From contig OX344758.2 in the NCBI GenBank assembly GCA_947034885.2, forward strand, positions 9,860,501 through 9,924,500: a stretch of 64,000 nucleotides of DNA, given 5' to 3'. Positions 50,185 to 61,143 of this stretch are shown here, piece after piece. Position numbers and translations under genes: made by a program. The notes beneath the pieces were generated by a model. The model was not told the origin of the DNA. It searched no databases and saw only the letters and a program-made list of their open reading frames with translations. Position 1 is the first letter of the stretch. Each line of letters starts with the position of its first letter. This DNA is from Thuidium tamariscinum (taxonomy: Eukaryota > Streptophyta > Bryopsida > Hypnales > Thuidiaceae).

Positions 50185-50311
50185 CAGTAAACCTCTCTAA
50201 AGCACTACTCTTTAATAACCTCTCTAAAGCACTACTCTTTAATAACCTCTCTAGTGTAATATAGTCAGCCCAGTGATGGTCCTATTACTTCAGATTAGAG
50301 AGGTTCTACTG
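50185..50311. mobile_element. pogo-type (Emigrant-like) MITE
   Basis: Begins CAGTAAACCTCTCTAA and ends TTAGAGAGGTTCTACTG, inverted repeats differing by one inserted base, flanked by TA on both sides (50183-50184, 50312-50313). The CAGTA(G)AACCTCT start and TA target site are the signature of pogo-derived MITEs such as Arabidopsis Emigrant. It is 127 bp long and sits 15 bp after the RNR1 stop, so it is probably part of that gene's 3' UTR. An internal 27-bp direct repeat (50192-50218, 50219-50245) is included. Confidence 0.85.
50192..50245. repeat. 2 x 27-bp perfect tandem repeat
   Basis: Two identical 27-bp units starting CCTCTCTAAAGCACTACTCT, with a third partial CCTCTCTA at 50246-50253. It duplicates the inner part of the left end of the pogo-type MITE. 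Confidence 0.95.
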
Positions 50312-50313
50312 TA

Positions 50314-52827
50314 AAGTGCTTCCTAAGGTTCACATTTCACATTATTTCAGTGGAAATGATTTACTGATGTATGATGTTAGGGAGGCACCCAAATGGGAGC
50401 TCGTTATTTACCAAGGTGACCTTTTATTTTTTGTTTCCTACAGCTTAGGTGGAAATAAGGTTCCAGGGTCTCTTCAAATTTTGACACTTGGTTCACTTCC
50501 CAGGAACATTTTTCATGATATTATATTGAAATTGAAGCATCACATATTATTGAACTAGGGGGGATATTGATTCTTTAATTCTCTAAAACGGTCCCAAGCA
50601 CCGACCAGCAGTTCTTGGGGTGAAACACTGATTTTCACTTAGCTCTTGGTTTCAATGTGGGTAGCCCAAATGTTGTTTGGGTAGTCTTCTTTGTAATGCA
50701 TTTTGAATTTCTCAAAAATCATTAAATTTGGAACTTTTTGGGCAAAACAAATCTAGCTATGAGATCATGAGAATAATCTAGCTATGAGTTCATCTTTGCA
50801 AGTTTTCTCCCTAATCTTTGCATGAGTTTATTCAAAATCATGAGGTTCTAAGGAATTGTGCAAGTCAACTGTTCAAGATTAGATAGAAATCCCTTTTTCC
50901 TCCCTTTTTTTTTTTTTTTGTTAATCTTATGTAAAATATTCCATTTAATAGATGTGAAGTCTTTTAGTAATAATTTCAATAGTGCAAAGATGTGTTATCA
51001 TTTATTATGTATGAGAAATAATTAGTGATGGTTTTGAAACTATTAGGTACCAATTGTAATTAAGGTTACATTCTTGAAATGTTAATTTGTTTTTCTATAG
51101 TATCTTGATAAATAGCTTCAATAACTCATGCTAGAAATTGTGATTATAGTAACCTTTTCTAAGTGTTGTATCGAAGTTTGAAATACTTCACCATCCAATC
51201 TTCATTGTATGTAACCTTGTGTTGTAATGATATGGCAATTTAAAATGTATTTGATGGATGATAAAGAATCTTTTTGCAATATACAAAAGTATCAATGTTC
51301 ATCCTTGGAATCTTATATTAAAAAATGTATTGTATAGAAGTTTGACTTTCAATGAGAGTTTTGGTTCTTTTTTAAGCAAATTATTTATTCATAACCAAAA
51401 TAGACAATTTTGATAGTGACTAATTTGTTGTTCCAAGGTTATAATGTATTATTGTATTTAATCAAAACCTTCATCAAAAATTGTACAATGTTGTTTATAT
51501 ATGAACAATAGTACATTTTTAGAGTTGATGAGTTGCCAAGTGGTGTTTGTATGCTATAAATGTACACTGAATATCAAATGGGAGACAATTTTTGAGATGG
51601 AACAATCAAGTAGGCTAAATGAACATTTTAAAAGAATTTAAGAAAATCTTTGTTGGCTATCAAATTAGGTCATACCAAAAGGTTGCTTTGTCATAATGCA
51701 TTTTGTACATTAAATTCTAAAAAACTCATTGAGAACTATTGAGAATGTTTTTGCTAAATATAAATATTTACAATAGAGTAATTGCATTTTTCAAGTTCAT
51801 ATTGTGAACTTTTTTTAAAATTAATTATCTTTGAAGTTCACAATCTTATATTAGATTTTTGAAATTCTCATTTATATATTCCTTATTTTTTTTTTTTTCA
51901 ATGTTTGTTTTGTACAAAATGGGAGAAATTTTGTATCTTGTCAAAGGTCACGATTATGAATTATCTATGACGCAAGGGGTAGATATGAGCCTAAAGGACT
52001 AAAGCCATTTTTCTTTTGAAACTGCTCAAATATGCCATTTCTGCTATGTTCATCCATGAAAAAAAAAATTTAGAATTTAATTGTAGGATCCTGTACTTAA
52101 CTTGTTTGAGATCATGTAGGTAAAATTTCGTGAGGTTTGACCCAATAGATTGAAAGATATGAGCAATCAAAGTTATTTTTTCAAGAAGATGCTAAAATTG
52201 TCCAAAAATCAATATTGTCTATAATTTTCTTATTACTAGTCCAAATAGAATAAATCAAAGCTTCAAGTATAAACAAAACAACATGCTTTAGGGGAAAAAA
52301 TTTTCATTTTCATTTTGTCTTTCTGCAAAAAAAACATTTGTTGCCGACCAAGTTCAATTTTGGACTTTTTGTGTTATAATTTTTTCTCCCAAGCACCAAT
52401 TTAAAACAAAATAATATTTCCACAAAGCTAATCAATTTTTCTATCTTATGAGAGTTTCAAAAAAATTCACCAAAAATTGAGGTCATAGAAACTTGCTTGA
52501 AATCCATTTTATTCCCTAGGGGACAACAGTCCTTTAGAAGTTAAGTCCGTGATAGGATTATAGAACTTTGTATACTATAGTATGCAATTGCTTCACTTAA
52601 CTTTTGGTAACCATCATTCTCCATCATGTTATTGACTTAATTCATCCTTTCAAACTTCTTTTACTTATGATGAAGGAAAGTTCGCAATTGAACGATAGGA
52701 ACATTTATTCAAGACTTGATGTCATTAACAACCTTTTTTTAATAATTCACCCTCTATGTTAGAGGTACCTATTAGTGAAAGGCACCCCATCACTTATCAA
52801 TAGGGTGTTATAAATTCAAAGACTTTG
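50314..52827. other. RNR1 3' flank and AT-rich spacer
   Basis: One 80-codon open frame (50316-50558) has no family resemblance. The rest is AT-rich with no recognised gene or paired repeats. Confidence 0.55.
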
Positions 52828-53174
52828 CACTACAAGGATTTTTGTGTTCTATTTGACAATGAATACAAAAGTCTATCAACTACTTTGTTAGTAGGAACGT
52901 GTTGATTTGGCCAATTATTTGATAAAATTCTGTCAACTTTTTGTCACTTTGATAAAAAAAAAATTGTCAAATTTCATTCCATTGCATCTTCCTTTGTCAG
53001 TAGGCCCATTGCCATGCTAACATGACTGTTAATTCATTAGCAATAACCAAAGTGTCCCCCCTTTTTTTTACAAAAGACAAAATGACAAGATGAGGGTGCA
53101 AAAACATGATTGTTGTCATTTCCGACAATTCTCTGTCATAAACTTGTCATCTTGGACTACACTTCTTTGTAGTG
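52828..53174. mobile_element. CACTA MITE (347 bp) with TTG target duplication
   Basis: Starts CACTACAAGGATTTTTGTG and ends CTTCTTTGTAGTG. TTG is duplicated on both sides (52825-52827, 53175-53177). Its interior contains several TTTGTCA/TGACAAA-type motifs in both orientations. The decayed sequence at 59188-59565 is the same family in reverse orientation. Confidence 0.85.
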
Positions 53175-53177
53175 TTG

Positions 53178-56061
53178 GGAGTCATTTCCATTATTTTTTG
53201 GGGAAGGGGATAAAATAAGCTTCAATTTTTAGTTTGACAAGTGCCAATGATGCGAGAAGTAGGATAGGATAGCCATGTGTAACAAGAATTTAAATATGTC
53301 ATATTGAAAATGGTGGCATGTATGATTGCCAATAGAATGAATTGCGAATTAGTTTTTCAATTTTAGATATAGTAATTACTAGGCATTGATGATCAATTTG
53401 GACACATATATGGTCATAGAAATGCAAGACTGTTTGAGCAATTTCTATAATTTGTGCTAGGTCATTTGAATTAAATCTTCACTCTTTGTTGAAGAGGCCT
53501 ACATTTATACTTTCAAAGAACATTGCAAATTGTCAAACATTCATATGGTGCATCGATTGTTTAGGTATATGTAGTCCATTACCAACAAAGTTTGTCTAGT
53601 ATTGCTAAGTCTATGTGAATGAGTGATTAGTAATATGATGCCTTGTAATTAATTAAGCTAACTAAAGTTGCATTTATTGCCAAAAGCTAGTGATCACTCT
53701 ATATAGAATTCCCATCCTACCTTCTATTGTGAAGAAGTAATTGTAGTAGCAAAATTGAAGTGGGCAGCTAATTCTAAATTCTAAAAATATTTGTGAGTGA
53801 TTCTTAAAGCAGTATAGAGATTAAAATTTTTGTAAAACATGGCATTAGGGTCTAGAAGCATTACAAAGGATGAAATTTAGTACAATAGTAGCACCAACTA
53901 GTACATTGAAAAGGATGCCTCTGACAAGGGTACTAGTTGAGATAACTTGCAAGTGAGCTTGCAAGACTATAATAGTGATGAGTTGCACAATTGTAGTGAT
54001 GTGGAGCCCCTACAACAAAATCTACACAAGATAGAAACATCGTCAAGGAGAGTAAGCATAGCTAAGGTAAGCTACTAACAACATTCATATCTCTTCTAAA
54101 ACATTCATAACCTTTTCTTCACATGAATGCATCCATTTTTGAGAGGTTCAATGTAGCTATAGTATAATCAATCAAATCCAATGAAGTCCATATGTTCCAT
54201 TATGCACCTAGAACTTCAAAACATACAAAACAAAGGTCTAAAAAAGTATGAAGTCATAAATCATCATATGATTATTTAGAAATTTTTTGATGATATAAAT
54301 GGATTTAAGAAGTACTAAGCTATCTTATGTAGTTATGAAGCTTGAATTTGCAACATATCACCTCAACAAAAGCATTAGGCCTACATTTTTAGTGACCAAT
54401 ATTCACTTGTAAAACACCAAAAATTCAACATCGTTTTTTGAAAACCTAAAATAGAAATGCCAAATGATTCAACTTAGAAATTGGTACCTTGAATAATACC
54501 AATAGTACTTCAGTATGAGAAAGACTAGCACAACAATAGTAATTAAATTACCCCCTATTTTTTCCAAAGAGCGCAAAATCATTACTTAGAAAAAAAGAAT
54601 TAAGTCAAAACTCTCTTAGAAATACGGGTCAAAATTTTTAACTTAGAATACACTCAGGAACCCCTCCAAAAGAATAGCCAAGCACATGGATGTTCTTGAC
54701 ATTGATTAACAACTCTGCAATCTTTCATAATTTCCACAATTGCTAAAGAATGAAGTGTGAATGAGATAAATTACATTCTCAAAATCCTAAATCGTCATTG
54801 AAGTTAAGATCTTTTTAGAGAATTGTTTTGAAAACACCCAAATGCAATAGCATAAAACAATAATTACATTACATTACATACAAGTTGTTTAGTTCTAAAA
54901 ATTAGATTAATTTCCTTTAACCATGAACATGAAATATTTCAACAAGCTTCAAGATGTAAATTCACCTCTTGCAATAGACAAACTTTCCAATGGAGGTTAT
55001 GTGACAATCTACAATCAAGCTCATGAAAGTAAGTCCTCACAAGCTCCTCAAATTAGGTCTTTTGATTAGTGATGGAGAGTTTGATGAATAAATTATGTTT
55101 TGTCAAGTAATTACTTCTGTCCATTTCAAAAATGTATCGGTGACCCCTAATTGCTCGAAGTACAGAGCTTCATCAAAGAAATTGTAGATAGTTGATATTA
55201 ATGTATTCGACTAGTTTCAACTTTCAAGTGACAATAGGTACAACATTGAAACCTCTCAAAAAAAAGGACGTCTCATAAAAAAAATATAGAAACAAGCATA
55301 AAGGGCTTAGTTCTATCACTTTTTCATGACTTGCACAAAGACATGCTACCATGGTAGATGTGCAAGGCCATTGCAATGAAATGCCAACATTGAGCAACCC
55401 AAATGACATAAGGTCTTGATCCTTGATTGTATGTTGAATCTCTGCAAGGGTCGATGGCAATCACCTACAGAAATAGTCTACACTACTAAAGCTTCTCTAG
55501 AATCTCCTTAAAAGAATATGCCTAACAAATAGAGGATGAAAAGAAGAGCTGATACACAAACTAATGACCAACTTTATCGTATGTTGGTAGCAGTGGACAC
55601 TAGAAGTATCATGAAGGGAACATCAAATAAATTTTACATACTTTATTGGGTGATTGCAAGAAACATTTGTCCTTTTTTTTGTCCCCTTGACCTTTAACAA
55701 ATAGTTTTTTGCTCATAACTCTTTCATCTTTTGTTCGTTTGACTTGAATTTTAGAAGGAAGGTTTGCACAAAAGTTTTACATGTTATATAATTTTTTCAA
55801 TTTTCTTAAAATTATTTTACTATCTTTAAACTGCCTCCAATTGGGTATCTATCTTAGCCATTTTAGGGGGCTTTAGTCCTATTTTTTATCCAAAAATGCA
55901 AATTTTGATTTGAAAATTGGCATGAAAGGACCTCTACTAAAGTTACACAAGTGTAAAGTACATTTTTTGAAAATATTATATTTTCCAACTTCCACATGTG
56001 CTCAAAGTGCACTGCCTTTGTGCAAGTGTGGAGAATACAATTTATTTTTCCAAAGATGAAA
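53178..56061. other. AT-rich spacer, nothing recognised
   Basis: No credible gene. The minus-strand open frame at 55224-55460 is short and unlike known proteins. No paired terminal repeats were recognised. Confidence 0.6.
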
Positions 56062-56487
56062 CACTATAAGAATATGAGCATTTTATGACTGCCAAAATAT
56101 GACTGGAGATGACTAGCGACTGCTCGCAATCATATTCTAGGAGTCCTAAATTGTGCGGAAAAATATGACTACAAAATATGACTACCAGTCATATTTTGCT
56201 TTTCTACACTTTGGATGTATAGTTTACAGTCATTGAGAACAACCAACATTTTATAGGGAATGGTATGGAACGTATGATGGGAACACTAGTCATATTTGCC
56301 AATCATATTTTTGCATATATGACTACATGTAGTCATATTCTACAATCACATTTTTGTAGGTTCACATTTTTTTAAGATTTTTTTTGCGAGCAACCTCCTA
56401 AAAATTTGGGCAATAAAAAATATAAAAAATAAAATTATTGCTACAAATTAATAAAATCCTAGCCATTGTTTTGGGGAAATCTTGAAA

Positions 56488-56590
56488 TCCTAGCCGTCAT
56501 TTTTTAGGGTTTCAAAACCCCTAGCCGTCATTTTTTAGGGTTGCAAAACCCCTAGCCGTCATTTTTAGGGTTTCAAAATCCTAGTCGCCA
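56488..56590. repeat. 3 x about 31-bp tandem repeat with telo-box motif
   Basis: Three successive units starting CCTAGCCGTCATTTTT, then TAGGGTTTCAAAACC (or a one-base variant). The AAACCCTA-type telo-box is typical of plant gene leaders, which suggests but does not prove capture of a promoter or leader piece by the CACTA element. Confidence 0.8.
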
Positions 56591-56639
56591 CTTCATTTGC
56601 TTCATCTTCTTTGTTTTTTGTTGCTTTAAGACTCTTGTT

Positions 56640-57060
56640 TCTTCTTCCTCTTTAGTTTTTTGAAGTTCTACTTATTGTAGTGTTGAGTTTTAAAAACAAC
56701 AACTAAATTAGTTGTTGTTTAATTGTTGTCTTCTAACTCTTGTTTCTTCTTGCTTCTTTTGTTTTTTGAAGTTCTACTTATTGTAGTGTTGTTGCTTAGT
56801 TGTGGAGGTTCTACTTGTTGTTGAGGTTTTAGTTGTTGCTTCTTAGTTGTTACCAATTTGTTGTTTCTTCTTACTTCTTAGTTGTTGTTAGTTAGTTGTT
56901 GCTTCTTAGTTGTTATTAATTAGTTATTGCTAGTTTGTTGTTGCTTTTTAGTTATTGTCTCTTAATTCTTGCTTCAAAATTGTTACTTCAAAGTTGTTGT
57001 TTCAAGATTGTTGCTTCAAATTGAATCTTAACTCTTGCTTAATTGTTGTTTTTTAGACCT
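56640..57060. repeat. TTGTT/CTTCTTAG-rich low-complexity tract
   Basis: Many irregular copies of TTAGTTGTTGCTTC-like words make up most of these 400 bases, inside the CACTA element. There is no long open frame on either strand. Confidence 0.7.
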
Positions 57061-57208
57061 TTTTTTAATTGTTTATTATTTTTTGCCTCTTATTACACCT
57101 TAACTTGTCTTATTTTTGCTTATTATTATTTTTTAGTTTTAGTTTTTGTTGCCTCTTATTATATCTTGGCTTTTATTTCTTACTTTCTTTTAGTACTAAC
57201 TTGAACAC

Positions 57209-57513
57209 AAATATGACTCACCATAGTCATATTCTATATCACTCAAAATATGACTCATCATAGTCATATTCCACATCACTCAAAATATGACTCAATATAT
57301 GACTCACTATAGTCATATTCCATATAACTTAAAATATGACTCATTGTAGTCATATTCCATATTACTTAAAATATGATTCAAAATATGACTCACCATAGTC
57401 ATATTTCATATTATGACTCAACTTAGTCATATTCCATGTCACTCAAAATATGACTCACCTCAGTCATATTCCACGTTAGCAAAAATATGACTAGATGCAG
57501 TCACATTCCACGT
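57209..57513. repeat. tandem array of palindromic ATATGACT motifs
   Basis: About eight units of roughly 32-48 bp. Each contains a near-palindrome of the form ATATGACTCA-CCATAGTCATAT followed by a TCCA(T/C)-rich linker ending CACTCAA. This is the right subterminal region of the CACTA element; similar single motifs lie in the left subterminal region (56085-56340). These are likely transposase-binding sites, by analogy to En/Spm. Confidence 0.85.
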
Positions 57514-58073
57514 AGGAATTTTTATTTTGCCCAGGCAGCTCATGAAAAAGTCAAGCCTCCAAGTATGGTCAATATATATGCCATGTTGGCAAAATACATC
57601 TAAAAAAGGTTTATTATACTACTAAATCCATATGACTGCAAATATGACTCACTAGTCATATGACTGAAAGTGAATGACTCGACCATGACTCATCTCAGTC
57701 ACATTCCGCTCATCTACAGTGATTTTTGCTTGAGTCACATTCTTGAATTTTGTAACTCACTGCAGTCATATTTTGGAGTCACAAAACACTCATTTTTTTG
57801 TAGTGAAATTGTTGAAGTGGATTATCTTTAAGTTAAAAATAGTTGTTTTTTTAATTTTAATTTTTTGAATATTTTTACTATTTTTTAAAAATCAAAGAAA
57901 AAAGTGTCTATTTTCATTGTATTTTCCATTGTCCTTTTTTTGTGAATAACTTTTAGAGGTAAATTTTCTTAGGTCTGAATTTTAAGAGACATAATATTCT
58001 CATTGATCTTCAAATTATCCATATTTTATTTTATTTAAAAAATTATTATTCCAAAAGTCACAGGACTCATGTA

Positions 58074-58262
58074 CGCCTCCTTCTATATTAAGTCCACAAG
58101 AGGAGCAAAAGTTGGTTGATTACATTCTCACTATGGGTGACCTTAGCTATGGCTTGACCATCATTGCACTGAAAGTGAAGGTATACAAAATTCTGGTAGC
58201 GGGTGGACTCCATTCCAAAATGGAGTTTTTGGTATAAGTTGGCTCAAATGGTGATTGCTCTA
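58074..58262 (+). pseudogene. pogo/Tigger-like transposase relic, DNA-binding part
   Basis: One frame reads PPSILSPQEEQKLVDYIL then TMGDLSYGLT, which fits the CENP-B/Tc5-type HTH that follows the first helix-turn-helix in pogo transposases (usual form: LT..EE..LV.WI..M...G.PL). After a frame change, WTPFQNGVFGISWLKW matches the conserved F..G.PG..W...F block. Frame change plus stops mean it is dead. The catalytic part lies at 59728-59997 on the same strand, separated by inserted repeats. Confidence 0.75.
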
Positions 58263-58484
58263 TGAGGATATGTAGTCTACAATGACAAATTTATCATACA
58301 AAATTGTCTAAAAGGACAACAACCATATTTTTTGCTTCTTTATCTTGTCAATTTTTGGTCAACTTGTTGTCTAATTCTTCATTTATATTTGATCTTCCCC
58401 CATTTTCAAAACAATAACTCATCATGGATGACATGAAGAAAAACAAATGATTGTAAAAATAGTTGGTTTGCCCGATATATATAT

Positions 58485-59044
58485 GAGGTGGTATCAAATA
58501 GAGCAACCCATGTGGGATATGTGATATGTCATACAAAAGTTGTAGAGGCTCAATTGCTCATAGTTAAGTTTGAAATATGAATTGTGCAAAAATTAAAAAT
58601 TGAGACCTCATTAGGCAAAGTAGAATAACTTTTACAAAAAACTTTGAACAAGGGATAGGTGTTAAATCAAGTTAAATTTCATGTCTAAAAATCCGTTTGA
58701 CATTTTGAGCCCGCAATCAAAAGTTATGGACAAATTTCAAAGAGGGCTTGAAAAGGACATTTTTTTGACAATTTAAAACTTTTTCTCTGAAATTGGTCTA
58801 TAACTTTTGATTGTAGGCTCAAAATGTCAAATGAATTTTAATTTGGACATGAAATTTAACTTTATTCTAGACCTTTTCCTAGTTCAAAGTTTTTTGCAAA
58901 AAGTTATTCTATTTTGCCTAAATGAGGTCTAAATTTTTAATTTTAATATAGTTCCTATTTCAACCTTAACTATGAGTGGTTGAGCCTCTACAACTTCTAA
59001 ATGACATATCCCACATGGGTTATTCTACCTCCTACCACCCCATG
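58485..59044. mobile_element. large foldback (inverted-repeat) element
   Basis: Two arms of about 260-280 bp are inverted copies of each other around a short AT-rich centre near 58770. Matching blocks: GAGGTGGTA with TACCACC at the ends, AACCCATGTGGGATATG with CATATCCCACATGGGTT, TTGTAGAGGCTCAA with TTGAGCCTCTACAA, and AATAACTTTT with AAAAGTTATT. Mismatches are moderate, so it is older than the 38729 hairpin. It lies between the two parts of the pogo relic. No coding capacity. Confidence 0.8.
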
Positions 59045-59187
59045 TGTATATAAAATAAATGGTTTATAGAGAAAAGCAAAGTAGTGGATGAATTCCATAT
59101 TGTCTTTATACTTTTTGTTCAATATTTGAAAGTTAAGATTTAAAGCAAATTCAATTTTGATATTACGTCTTTTACAATGAAAAGGGA

Positions 59188-59565
59188 CACTTATTATTGC
59201 TAATTAGGAGTATGCCAACATGGAAATGGGCCCATAGACAAAGGAAGATGTAAGGAAATAGTGAAGTTGACCAAAAAAATTCTATCAAAGTGACAAAATA
59301 GTTAACAAAATTTTGTCAAATATTTAGCTGAATCAATACCTTTCCACTTATTATGCTAATTAGAAGTCATGCCAACAAGATAATGGGCTCATTGACAAAG
59401 GAAGATGTAAGGAATATTGAAGGTGAAAAAAATTCTATCAAAGTGACAAAATAGTTGACAAAATTTTGTCAAATAATTGGACAAATTAAAAAGTTCCCAT
59501 TGACAAAGCAATTGATAGTTTTTTGTTAAGTTATTGTCAAATAGGAGACAAAAATCCTCATAGTG
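59188..59565 (-). mobile_element. decayed CACTA MITE with internal tandem duplication
   Basis: The reverse complement of the 52828-53174 element matches 59345-59565 nearly end to end (GACAAAGGAAGATG, TATCAAAGTGACAAAA, ATCAAATAATTGG-type, GACAAAAATCC). The terminus CTCATAGTG at 59557-59565 is a mutated CTTGTAGTG. A second, partial copy of the same segment lies at 59188-59344, in direct repeat with a period of 157 bp. It is inserted next to the pogo transposase relic. Confidence 0.75.
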
Positions 59566-59727
59566 TATGATTAACACCCTACATGAGTTGACACTACAAG
59601 TGTTGCAAGTGTCAGATGCATCATGTGCAAAGGGCCTACATGATACTACACCAAAACCCTCTATGACAACTTGTACTATCTATAGTCAACAAATTCTTAC
59701 TCAGTTGATAGAGTTTGGAATTGCAAC

Positions 59728-59997
59728 AAGACTTAGGTGCAAGCAAGGAGAAATGGCAAGGGTGTGAGGCATGGATTTTTGGTAGCAAAAGTGCTCAAAA
59801 CATTAATATACTTAGTCATTCTTGAATGTAGAGAATGGATATCTTTGCTAATATGCATCAATGCCATAGGGATAGCCATACAATCGTTCTACATTTTTCA
59901 TGGCAAGCGCTTTGGAAAAAACTATGTCCTCAACTATGAGCTTGATACTACTATAGCCATGAAAGAGAAAGTGTGAATGACTATCTGGGGTGACTTG
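59728..59997 (+). pseudogene. pogo/Tigger-like transposase relic, DDE part
   Basis: The best frame reads EWISLLICINAIG then IAIQSFYIFHGKRFGKNY and TTIAMKEKV, followed by a TGA and MTIWG. This matches the DDE_1 domain of pogo/jerky-type transposases (form: EWIT.L.CINA.G..IP.F.IFKGKR..KNY...), where the stop replaces the Trp of a WMT motif. A frameshift lies upstream, near 59766 (CKQGEMARV in another frame). Clearly non-functional. Confidence 0.8.
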
Positions 59998-60002
59998 CCT
60001 AT

Positions 60003-60120
60003 CACCCCCATGTTTTCAATGTGTGGTCCCCCCCTCCCCAAAAATCAAGAGCTGTTGGATGGGGGAAAAAAAATACCCCCCCCTCAACGAAAAATCAGAA
60101 GTTGTTGGATGGGGATACGC
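60003..60120. repeat. 2-copy C-rich repeat
   Basis: Two copies of a CCCCCCCTC..AAAAATCA-AGAGTTGTTGGATGGGG type unit lie next to each other, differing by small changes. The function is unknown; it follows directly after the pogo relic. Confidence 0.65.
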
Positions 60121-60250
60121 ACATGTATACATATATAGAATACGAATACAGATATTAATATGTATATAGATACAAATACAAAATATAAAATATAGACAAT
60201 GAATTCAAAATACAAATACAGATACGTACATGATTACAGATACACATTCA
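60113..60250. repeat. degenerate GATAC/AATAC repeat tract
   Basis: Filled with variants such as GAATACGAATACAG, GATACAAATAC and CAGATACG. Same type as 31965-32145. Confidence 0.65.
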
Positions 60251-60324
60251 TCCCATAATGTTTGCAACTCCCTACACCCCTGAAAATTACAAGAGGGGGG
60301 TGGGTAGGTAAAAATAATAGTTTT

Positions 60325-60463
60325 CAAATTTTTAATTTTTAATTCACCCCCCTCCCCCTCAAAATTAAAATTTTAAAATTTTTTGCGAGGGGGGAGAAGG
60401 GGTGAATTAAAAAAAAAAATTTGAAAATTAATCATGGTGCATAGTTTCTCACTATGCACCATG
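60325..60463. repeat. C-rich inverted repeat followed by a perfect 13-bp hairpin
   Basis: AATTCACCCCCCTCCCCCTC and GAGGGGGGAGAAGGGGTGAATT form an imperfect inverted repeat. Then CATGGTGCATAGT (60433-60445), loop TTCTC, and ACTATGCACCATG (60451-60463) form a perfect stem. The lack of a T-run after the stem, and its AT spacer setting, give no evidence for a terminator or a microRNA precursor. Confidence 0.8.
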
Positions 60464-60949
60464 AAGTGGCTGTTACAGCCAGCCTTATACTTTCTATTTA
60501 TTCTCTACCACATTTTACATTTCATTAGAAATATAAACAATTCACATAGAGGTATCTCACCTCAAAGATGGCACTAACTTACTCTAGACACAGAACAACC
60601 ATGTGACCTTGGAGGTGGTTTGTCAAGCTAAGAAAGCAAGGTGGATGTAGTGACACTTCTATCACACACCTCACACTCTTCAACCACTTAACTACATTGT
60701 CCTCAAGCCTTTCAAAGACCATTTCACTAGAAGAAAAATGTGTCCACCACAACCAATTGCAATGCAACTACATATCATATGCAATTGCCCCCCCAACTAC
60801 ACTCCTCTATATTTGCACTAAATTTGATGTCTATATTATTGTAGTCATGAAGTAGTTGCAGAGTAGTGGCAAAATGAAGTTTAGGATTATTGGAATGAAA
60901 AAGAACAAAAAAATTGTGAGGTATTCTAAATCCAATATTCATCACAGTT

Positions 60950-61143
60950 GTCAACTAGTATTTGTGCAACTATTGTATGACTATTGTGTTACTAATGTAT
61001 GACTTGTCAAATATTGTGCAACTAGCATTCAACTAGTGAGTAACTATAGTGCAACTAGTTTTCAACTACCATGCAACTAAAACTCAACTGATAAGCAACT
61101 ACATTACAACTAAAAAACAACTATTATACAACTAGAAAACAAT
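60950..61143. repeat. degenerate CAACTA repeat with about 11-bp spacing
   Basis: About fifteen CAACTA or near-identical words, mostly 10-12 bases apart. Short period and imperfect, probably an old microsatellite-like tract. Confidence 0.75.

Larger units (their letters stand above)
56062..57805. mobile_element. non-autonomous CACTA transposon (1744 bp)
   Basis: The left end CACTATAAGAATATGAGC and the right end, read inward CACTACAAAAAAATGAGTG, form an imperfect inverted repeat of about 30 bp. AAA is duplicated on both sides (56059-56061, 57806-57808). Both subterminal zones are packed with ATATGACT and its complement AGTCATAT, like the subterminal repeats bound by CACTA-encoded proteins in En/Spm. 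The interior has a telo-box tandem repeat (56488-56590) and a TTGTT-rich tract (56640-57060), possibly captured host sequence. No transposase frame remains, so movement would need a helper. Confidence 0.85.

Noticed and set aside
57069-57263. 64-codon Leu/Phe-rich open frame
   Set aside because: Low-complexity frame in the TTGTT-rich interior of the CACTA element; hydrophobicity follows from T-rich codons.
56488-57513. Regularly spaced repeats that superficially resemble a CRISPR array
   Set aside because: The repeats are imperfect, the units are themselves palindromic or contiguous without unique spacers, no cas-like genes exist, and the genome is a plant. They belong to a CACTA element.
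60433-60463. Hairpin as microRNA precursor or terminator
   Set aside because: The stem is only 13 bp, without flanking extended pairing or a T-run, and there is no transcription evidence.
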